Positions 50,406 to 56,272 of a stretch of DNA of 56,272 nucleotides are shown piece by piece. A program made the position numbers and the translations under genes. Every line of letters begins with the position of its first letter. Position 1 is the first letter of the stretch. Under the pieces are notes generated by a model. It was not told where the DNA came from. It saw only the letters and a list, made by a program, of their open reading frames with translations, and ran no database searches. Location: assembly GCA_019186985.1 (NCBI GenBank), contig JABARQ010000029.1, forward strand, positions 1 to 56,272, read 5' to 3'. The stretch is from Prosthecobacter sp. GTDB lineage: Bacteria; Verrucomicrobiota; Verrucomicrobiia; Verrucomicrobiales; Verrucomicrobiaceae.

Positions 50406-53400
50406 TTAATGAAGGTAGAAGAATTCGTTCGTGTTCAGCAGCACCTGGCAGAGGTCGTTCATGGCCTGGCGGAAGGGGTCGGCCTCCTCGACGCTCTTCG
50501 TGTCGGAGCCGTTCCAGGCGAACATGGAGTTCAGGGGATCCGAGGCGCGCCAGATGACCAAACCGGCGTCCCATTTTTCGGGGTCGGCGGCAAGCGCCTT
50601 GTCGGCGACATAACCTGTCACGAGACGCGCGGCCTCGATGCGTCCGTCCCACTGATGGGTTGGGGCGCGCTTGTTGAGCCCGCCGATGACGATCTGCGAG
50701 GATCCCTGGCTGAGCTTCGAGCGGATGTCCATCGGCACCACGGCGGACTGAACGGCGGCCCCGGGCGTGTCGAGGTCGCGCACGGTGAAGGTGATGTTTT
50801 TGCCGGTGCAGGAAACCCGCGCCACGAAGTGGTACCGACGACCCAGCTCGATGTGGATGTTCGACGCCACCACCTGGTAGCCGATGTTGGAGTTTTCGTC
50901 CTCGCCGACGACCTGCACGATGACGTTGCGCGGCTTGTAGCGTGACTTTTCACCGGTGACACCCAGGCTCCAGCCGAAGGATTCCAGGCTGTCCTTGCCG
51001 CCGTTCCAGCGTGAGACCAGCGTTCGTACGGAGGCGTTGACGTCGATGCTGTTCAGGCTGGCGACGGCTTCCACGGTGAACTCATCACCCTCCTTCTCGT
51101 TCGTGTTGACCAGCAGGCGCTCATGCGGGCTGTTTTCCTTGAAGGCCTCGGCATCCTCGCCGTTGTCGGCCGCCCTGTCGGAAGCGGGCCGGGTGGTGCC
51201 CGCACGCTTCTTCAGGAAACCTTCGGCCGTGGCGCGCTCCTTGTCAGTCGGCGGGCGGCCCAGGACGGCCAGCCAGGCATCCTCGATGCCTTCCACGCGC
51301 GAGGCGAGCTTGCGGGCGCGGGCGAGCAGCCAGTCACCGTTGAGCAGATGCAGCGCCTGCGTCGGTGTCGTGGTGCTCTGACGCTCGGCGGTGCTGGCGA
51401 AGCCGGCGGGCATGTCGAGGGCGCGCAGCAGCTCGTTCGGGTTGTTGCGCTTCTTCATCGTGTAAACCGAGCGGCGCGAGCTGTTGCCGTCGCCTGCGGG
51501 GCCGCCTGCCTCCGGGTCAAGCTCGCCGCTGACGGCCAGCAGCGCATCACGCACCTGCTCGGCATCCAGACGACGGGGATTGAAGCGCCACAGGTAGCGG
51601 TTGGACGGATCGACCTTGGCCGCGATGGCGTCCGGTTCCTGGCGTGCGGTCTGACGGTAGGCTGCGGAGAGCATGATCTCGCGGTGCAGCGGCTTCAGGT
51701 GCCAGCCGCCCTTTACGAACTTTGTCGTGAGATAGTCGAGCAGTTCAGGGTGCGTCGGAGGCTCCCCCAGCTTGCCGAAGTCGCTCGCCGTGGCCACGAT
51801 GCCTCGGCCGAAATGATACTGCCACATGCGGTTGACGATGACCCGGGTGGAAAGCTGGTTGTCCGGACGTGTGATCCACTCGGCCAGGGCGGTGCGGCGG
51901 CCGGTGGAGGTCTTCGTGGCCTTGATCTTCGGCAGGCTGGTGTCGATGATCGACAGGAAGCCGGGCTCGATCTGCTGCTCGCCCTTGCGCGTCTTGATCG
52001 CCACGGCGGGTGCCGCCGGTCCGGCGTCAGTCGCCACGAAGGCCTCCATCAGCGGCTTGGGCTTCAGGGCGTCAAACTTCTTCAGCTCGGCCTCCAGCGC
52101 CTTGTATTCCGCCTTCGCCTCGTCGCTCTTGAGGCTCTTCATCGGGTCAAAGGTCCTGCGCTCATGCTCCATCTGGCGCTCGACCAGGCCGGCGAGCTGC
52201 TTCTCCAGCGCGTCACGTTTGTCGGCCGGCTTCCGCGTCATGACCTGCAGGTCATCGGTGAAGCGGGTCAGGGCGCGCTCCACGCGCGGCTCCAGGATCG
52301 GCTTGGTCAGGGCGTCCATCTTTGCGCGGATCTCCGCCGTGGCGGCCTCCCATTTCGCCTGCTGCTCGTTGAAGGCCTTCTTCTCCGCCGGTGTCGCCAG
52401 CGTCAGGTCGTCACGCCATTGCACCGGGGCCAGGAAGGAGCGCAGCCGGTAGTAGTCCTTCTGCAGGATGGGGTCGAACTTATGGTTATGGCAGTGCGCG
52501 CATCCCATGCTCAGGCCGAGGAAAAGCTCGCCCGTGGTGTCCGTCATGTCGGTGAGGATGATGTCCCACTGGCCGCGGGCGTCGCGCTGGTTCCATTCAT
52601 ACACGGGATGACGCAGGAACGCGGTGGCGATGAGCACGCTGGGATCCTCCGGGGCGATCTCGTCGCCCGCGAGCTGCTCCTTCACGAACCGGTCGTAGGG
52701 CTTGTCGTCGTTGAGCGACTTGATGACGTAGTCGCGGTACGGCCAGACCGAGGGGCGGTAGGCGTCGGCGTTGTAGCCGTCGCTCTCCGCATAGCGCACG
52801 AGGTCCAGCCAGTGCTGCGCCCAGCGTTCGCCATAGCGGGGCGAGGCCAGCAGTTCATCGACGAGCTTTTCATAGGCCTTCGGGTCCTTGTTGCCCACAA
52901 AGGCGTCGATCTGCTCCTTGGTCGGCGGCAGGCCGTGCAGGTCGAAGTACACCCGGCGGACCAGCTCATGCCGGTCGGCCTCGGGCGCGGGCTTCAGCTT
53001 CATCTCCGCCTGCTTCGCCGCGATGAAGCGGTCGATGTCATTGCGCACCCATTTGCCGCCCGCATCGGGTGGCGTGACCTTCTTCACGGGCTGGAAAAAC
53101 CAGTAGTTCCGCTGCTCCTCCGTGAAGCCGCCCTCGGTGACCACGACCTTTTTGGAGCCGTCCTCCGGCCAGGGCGCGCCGATCCGGATCCATTTCTCCA
53201 GGATCGCGATCTCCGCGTCCGGCATCTTCCCGCCGCTGTTTTTCGGCGGCATCTGAAAGTCCTCGTTGGTCCAGCGCACGGCCTCCATGAGCGCCGACTT
53301 CGCCGGGTCGCCCGGGATCACCGCAGGGCCGGTGTCCCCCCCGGTTTTGAGGTAGCCGATGTGATCCACGCGCAGGCCGCCCTTCTGCTTGGTGTTGCTG

Positions 53401-53561
53401 TGGCATTCAAAGCAGCGGTTGACCAGGATCGGCCGCACCTCCTTCTCGAAGAAGGTCATCGCGGCACGCTGCGCGTCGTCGTCAGCCCCCGGGGCCAGGG
53501 CGGGGAGCAAGGCGAAGCCTGTGAGCCAAACAAACGTTGAGAAAAGTCGGGACCGGTTCAT
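50406..53561 (-). CDS. PSCyt1-DUF1549-DUF1553 (PSD1) exported protein with LamG insertion, second copy
   Basis: 1051 residues from MNRSRLFSTFVWL; an ATG three codons upstream is possible. A signal peptide ends near ALAPGA (residue 26). The cytochrome domain has CFECH (50-54) and MPPKNSGGKMPD. DUF1549 runs about 150-360 (HWLDLVRYAESDGYNADAYRP, CAHCHNHKFDPILQKDYYRL). A charged helical region (about 375-510) may form a coiled coil. DUF1553 starts near 560 and is interrupted at about 810-985 by a LamG-like beta domain (VEAVASLNSIDVNASVRTLVSRW) before the last motif QVLLNTNEFFYLH. A TATTAT hexamer lies 7 nt before the chosen ATG. Function unknown; paired with DUF1501. Confidence 0.9.
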   Translation of the reverse strand: MNRSRLFSTFVWLTGFALLPALAPGADDDAQRAAMTFFEKEVRPILVNRCFECHSNTKQKGGLRVDHIGYLKTGGDTGPAVIPGDPAKSALMEAVRWTNEDFQMPPKNSGGKMPDAEIAILEKWIRIGAPWPEDGSKKVVVTEGGFTEEQRNYWFFQPVKKVTPPDAGGKWVRNDIDRFIAAKQAEMKLKPAPEADRHELVRRVYFDLHGLPPTKEQIDAFVGNKDPKAYEKLVDELLASPRYGERWAQHWLDLVRYAESDGYNADAYRPSVWPYRDYVIKSLNDDKPYDRFVKEQLAGDEIAPEDPSVLIATAFLRHPVYEWNQRDARGQWDIILTDMTDTTGELFLGLSMGCAHCHNHKFDPILQKDYYRLRSFLAPVQWRDDLTLATPAEKKAFNEQQAKWEAATAEIRAKMDALTKPILEPRVERALTRFTDDLQVMTRKPADKRDALEKQLAGLVERQMEHERRTFDPMKSLKSDEAKAEYKALEAELKKFDALKPKPLMEAFVATDAGPAAPAVAIKTRKGEQQIEPGFLSIIDTSLPKIKATKTSTGRRTALAEWITRPDNQLSTRVIVNRMWQYHFGRGIVATASDFGKLGEPPTHPELLDYLTTKFVKGGWHLKPLHREIMLSAAYRQTARQEPDAIAAKVDPSNRYLWRFNPRRLDAEQVRDALLAVSGELDPEAGGPAGDGNSSRRSVYTMKKRNNPNELLRALDMPAGFASTAERQSTTTPTQALHLLNGDWLLARARKLASRVEGIEDAWLAVLGRPPTDKERATAEGFLKKRAGTTRPASDRAADNGEDAEAFKENSPHERLLVNTNEKEGDEFTVEAVASLNSIDVNASVRTLVSRWNGGKDSLESFGWSLGVTGEKSRYKPRNVIVQVVGEDENSNIGYQVVASNIHIELGRRYHFVARVSCTGKNITFTVRDLDTPGAAVQSAVVPMDIRSKLSQGSSQIVIGGLNKRAPTHQWDGRIEAARLVTGYVADKALAADPEKWDAGLVIWRASDPLNSMFAWNGSDTKSVEEADPFRQAMNDLCQVLLNTNEFFYLH

Positions 53562-53568
53562 TTCACCC

Positions 53569-53574
53569 ATAATA
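53569..53574 (-). promoter_or_regulatory. -10-like hexamer of the second PSD1 gene
   Basis: TATTAT on the minus strand, followed by 7 nt (GGGTGAA) and the ATG. The start would be at or next to the start codon. No convincing -35. Confidence 0.35.
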
Positions 53575-53697
53575 AGGTTCCCGAAGCCCGGTTTTGGACG
53601 CGAAAATTGGTTTTTGTCCTCTGGATTGTGGCTTGGCAATTTGGATGAGTCCTTTAGGATCTGACGATGGGTTCTTTCAGGGCCTCATTTTTGCGCC

Positions 53698-54426
53698 ATG
53701 ACGGGCATGCCTTCATCCACCATGCGCCCTAAAAGGTCTCAGATGCTCAGAGATCTGTTTTCGGGCTTGCTGATCAGCATCGCGCCGCTGATCCACAACC
53801 TGTTGAATGACAAGAGGTTGTTTGCCGAAAACCAGGAGCTGGTTATTTCACTTGCCGTGGTTGTGGTCGCATCGGTTATCCAGCAGGTGATTCCTGCGGC
53901 CCTCCTAACCTGGATTTTATGGTGGGGGTTCAGACAACTCGGCAGAAGAACCTTGTTTGCAAGGTGTGCACTGAGTGGTTTTTGCCTGGCGGTTTGCGGA
54001 TCTGTGGCCCTGCGTGATTCAGACCCACCTTCCGCGGCGTTCTATTTTCATGCGACATTTGCTGCGCAGCTGCCGCAGGCCGCCGGAGACATCCGGGTCT
54101 ATCCGATGACGCCTGCCGGTGCAAACGTGTGGTTTTATTTCACAACGACCCATCCTGAGCTGGAGCAACTGTGCCGTGAAATGGGAATGCCAGCCCTGAA
54201 GCCCATCGTTAACAAATCAGGGGAATCGTTCGCGGGATGGTGCCCGGTTCCAAGGGGATGGCCCGACTACCGTTGCTGGGAGCATCTGCGAGTTTCATGG
54301 ATCCGGTTTGGCGAGACGGGTTGCGAGCACTACCTGATCGCAGACGTGACGGGGCGGTGCTATGTTTACAAAGACCCACTGGCATCCAAGACAGATGCAG
54401 AACTCCGTGGTGACTATTCAAAGTGA
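53698..54426 (+). CDS. Membrane protein of unknown function
   Basis: 242 residues; several ATGs (53698, 53707, 53722) are possible starts. Hydrophobic segments lie at about 20-38, 48-76 (LVISLAVVVVASVIQQVIPAALLTWILWW) and 86-104, then a soluble part with several cysteines (LCREMGMPALK, GWCPVPRGWPDYRCW, ETGCEHYLIADVTGRCYVYKD). If the third segment crosses the membrane, that part is periplasmic and could hold disulfides. I recognise no family. It lies between two minus-strand genes and its codon use and GC look somewhat lower than theirs. Confidence 0.65.
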   Translation: MTGMPSSTMRPKRSQMLRDLFSGLLISIAPLIHNLLNDKRLFAENQELVISLAVVVVASVIQQVIPAALLTWILWWGFRQLGRRTLFARCALSGFCLAVCGSVALRDSDPPSAAFYFHATFAAQLPQAAGDIRVYPMTPAGANVWFYFTTTHPELEQLCREMGMPALKPIVNKSGESFAGWCPVPRGWPDYRCWEHLRVSWIRFGETGCEHYLIADVTGRCYVYKDPLASKTDAELRGDYSK

Positions 54427-54463
54427 GCAGGCAGTTCGCCAAAACCGATGGGTAGCAGGCGAC

Positions 54464-55903
54464 TCACCCGCCCACGCTCAGCGCGCCCTCGTGGGTGCCG
54501 GCCTTGAGCTTCAAGGGTGAGGACGTGTGATTGTGAATGATGGCATCTCCCTTGAAGATGACGCCTTCACCGCATTCGACGGGGCCATGGACGAGCAGGC
54601 TGCGGCAGTGGAGCAGGCTGGGGGTGTGGGGGAAGTTCCGCTCCAGGCCGTCCACGAGCTTGCAGAGCTTCTGGTCGAGGTGGAGATGCGGTGGCTGGCC
54701 GTTGCGGCTGGGATGGAGGCGCAGGCAGAAGTCCTCCGTGAGCTCGTAGGCATCGGAACGCACGGCGAGCAGGTCGCTGGTCGTTTTCACCGGGGCGAAG
54801 CGCAGGCGCGAGACCTCGATGGCGCCCGCTCCCTGGAAGCACTCGATGGCTGCGCCCATGGCCGATTCCAGCTGGATGACGGCCGGTGAGGAGGAGTCGC
54901 GGGGATCGATGGTCTTCCTGTTCATGATGGGCGGCAGCGGGATGAGGCCGTCATTGGCGGCGAGTTCGTCCCTCAGCGCCTGGAGGTCGATCCAGAGGTT
55001 GTTGGTGTTGAAGTAGCGGTGGCGCGCAATGTCCTGGAAATGCCTTTCATCCTCCTTCGGACACTGCGCTGATTCGCGCAGCAGGAAGCGACCGTCGCTC
55101 AGGCGCACGGCCAGGTGGCCGCCCTTCTTGTCGGACTCCGTGCGCCGGGTGACCTCCATGGCGAAGGGCATGCCGCTGTCCGCAAACCAGGCCAGGATGG
55201 CCGGGTCAAGCGTGGCGCCGAGGTTGTCGGAGTTCGACACAAAGGCATAACGAATTCCGCTTCCAAGCAGCCGCTCCAGCCAGCCGGAGCCGGCGAGACT
55301 GGCATAGATGTCGCCATGGCCCGGCGGGCACCATTCCTGTTCGGGATTCGACGGCCATGTGGCAGGCTCCAGGGTGCTGGCGAGCACCTTGGGCACCTTG
55401 TTCTGCATCAGCTCCCAGACCTCCGGGCCGCCGAGCTGGGGAAAGCGTGCGTGCAGGTGCCGGGCGGTGTCCTCGGAAGTGGTGAAGCTGTTCATCAGCA
55501 TGAAGGCCGGTGCCTGGCCGCCGGTCTGGGAGCGCAGGCGCAGGATCTGGCGGGCGATCAAGTCCAGGAAGGTGTCGTCGCCGCGTACGGGCAGCAGGGC
55601 CTTCGCCTTTTCCAGGCCCATGCCGGTGCCAAGCCCGCCGTTGAGCTTGATGAGCACCGTCTGCCGGAGCAGCTCCGAAGCCCGTGCCGTCTCCGGTGTT
55701 GTGAGCGTATCCGCCTTCGGCAGTTCCTGGGCTGGCTGGATCGATTCCTCCTGGATCATGCCCGTCTCACCTGCGAACAGGGCTGCATAGCTGCCTCGGA
55801 AGGCCCGAATCGCTGACTCGCTCAGCCCTGCGGACGTCATTTTTTCACGAAACGGGGCGAAGCAGATCTCAAGGGTGCGGGTGGTTGGGGAGGGCTGGCT
55901 CAT
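54464..55903 (-). CDS. UTP-glucose-1-phosphate uridylyltransferase, eukaryotic-type (UGP2 family)
   Basis: 479 residues from MSQPSPTTRTLEICFAPF; longer upstream frames have no homology. The nucleotide-binding loop LIKLNGGLGTGMGLEKAK is the LNGGLGTxMG signature of the long UDPGP family, with WCPPGHGDIYASL (uracil/glucose site), YAFVSNSDNLGATLD and RYFNTNNLWIDL. It makes UDP-glucose, the substrate of the GalE at 27974, in the cytoplasm. This eukaryote-like form is not homologous in detail to bacterial GalU; it is known from Planctomycetota/Verrucomicrobiota. A left-handed beta-helix-like end (ECGEGVIFKGDAIIHNHT) is normal for it. Confidence 0.94.
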   Translation of the reverse strand: MSQPSPTTRTLEICFAPFREKMTSAGLSESAIRAFRGSYAALFAGETGMIQEESIQPAQELPKADTLTTPETARASELLRQTVLIKLNGGLGTGMGLEKAKALLPVRGDDTFLDLIARQILRLRSQTGGQAPAFMLMNSFTTSEDTARHLHARFPQLGGPEVWELMQNKVPKVLASTLEPATWPSNPEQEWCPPGHGDIYASLAGSGWLERLLGSGIRYAFVSNSDNLGATLDPAILAWFADSGMPFAMEVTRRTESDKKGGHLAVRLSDGRFLLRESAQCPKEDERHFQDIARHRYFNTNNLWIDLQALRDELAANDGLIPLPPIMNRKTIDPRDSSSPAVIQLESAMGAAIECFQGAGAIEVSRLRFAPVKTTSDLLAVRSDAYELTEDFCLRLHPSRNGQPPHLHLDQKLCKLVDGLERNFPHTPSLLHCRSLLVHGPVECGEGVIFKGDAIIHNHTSSPLKLKAGTHEGALSVGG

Positions 55904-56040
55904 GCGTGGCGGCACGCTAAAAGCACGCTCACGCCGGAGCAAACACAGAATCGTATTCCAAGCATCTGGCAGGTTCGCTTCGGCGCCGACGCGGCGGGGC
56001 CCTGCCATGGAACTGCACATCATCGAGGGGCAGCAAGGGT

Positions 56041-56080
56041 GGCGCCAGCAAAGTAGCCATCTCGCTCCGCCGAGATGAGC
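56041..56080 (+). repeat. REP-like palindromic repeat, copy 2
   Basis: GCGCCAGCA lead, TAGC, then hairpin CATCTCG-CTCCGC-CGAGATG (56058-56077) and AGC. It matches copy 1 at 18424 with two compensated stem changes (T-A to C-G), which preserves the stem. Confidence 0.7.
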
Positions 56081-56145
56081 GAGAGGCTTGCGCCGGCCGG
56101 AAGGCTTTTCGAAATTCGGGAACGGTTGGGGCTGCAGGATCGCCC

Positions 56146-56177
56146 GCTCATCTTGCGGAGCAAGATGGCTAGTGCGC
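56146..56177 (-). repeat. REP-like palindromic repeat, copy 3 (inverted)
   Basis: On the minus strand: GCGCACTAGC, then CATCTTG-CTCCG-CAAGATG-AGC. It faces copy 2 across about 65 bp, like a paired (BIME-type) unit. The surrounding 55904-56272 holds no gene that I can support. Confidence 0.7.
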
Positions 56178-56272
56178 TGTGAAGCGTCACGATCCTCCGG
56201 GGTGGAAGACCTCGGCCATCTGGAACCGTGTTCCAGGTGAGAACTTGAAGTAACTGCGTCGCCGCGAGGCGG

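Overview
The window looks like chromosomal DNA of a Verrucomicrobiota bacterium close to Prosthecobacter/Verrucomicrobium. This is an inference from content: two DUF1501 plus cytochrome/DUF1549/DUF1553 (PSCyt1/PSD1) gene pairs, a neutral-ceramidase-like protein, a ThuA-domain protein, F5/8-type-C and LamG modules, and high GC with weak Shine-Dalgarno signals. No rRNA, tRNA or CRISPR was seen.

Layout. 1-7451: the left edge is the N-terminus of an IS630-type transposase on the minus strand, running into a giant secreted multidomain protein with M23 and lytic-transglycosylase motifs; the 5' end of that gene looks lost to the insertion. 7663-17372: an Mrr-like/bactofilin-like fusion, RNase R facing a beta-CASP ribonuclease, a large secreted unknown, a D-amino-acid-oxidase-type flavoenzyme and a secreted alpha/beta-hydrolase. 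17411-21842: a terminator, then an operon of ArsR regulator, membrane-anchored rhodanese, a broken lipoprotein with a REP-like palindrome, exported DsrE-family protein, HlyD-type adaptor, FtsX-type permease and ABC ATPase; it reads as a thiol/sulfur-responsive export system. 21951-26395: PIG-L deacetylase, an ABC-2 exporter with a TPR-like partner, a lysophospholipid acyltransferase and a Fur-family regulator with a natural hexahistidine. 26473-32774: di-heme peroxidase, GalE, ceramidase-like protein, a transmembrane kinase-like protein with a discoidin domain, and RNase PH.

32795-42236: first DUF1501/PSD1 pair with a divergent PAS-AraC regulator, an AlkD-type repair protein, a polysaccharide deacetylase and a ThuA protein. 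42237-48990: an apparently lower-GC island. After about 670 bp without a convincing gene come two large minus-strand ATPase genes: a 742-aa protein with a degenerate ribokinase-like N-terminus and an AAA+ C-terminus, and a 1204-aa protein with two RecA/KaiC-type domains and a solute-binding-protein-like C-terminal region. A 14-bp inverted repeat abuts the second gene's start codon. This is the best candidate for an undescribed system. 48995-56272: second DUF1501/PSD1 pair, a small membrane protein, UTP-glucose-1-phosphate uridylyltransferase, and a pair of inverted REP-like palindromes.

The genes suggest cell-envelope and glycan turnover (deacetylases, GalE, UGPase, ceramidase-like, PSD1/DUF1501 pairs), RNA processing (RNase R, beta-CASP, RNase PH), transport, and one accessory NTPase island. 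Several genes have a -10-like hexamer 5-7 nt before the start codon, consistent with leaderless transcripts.
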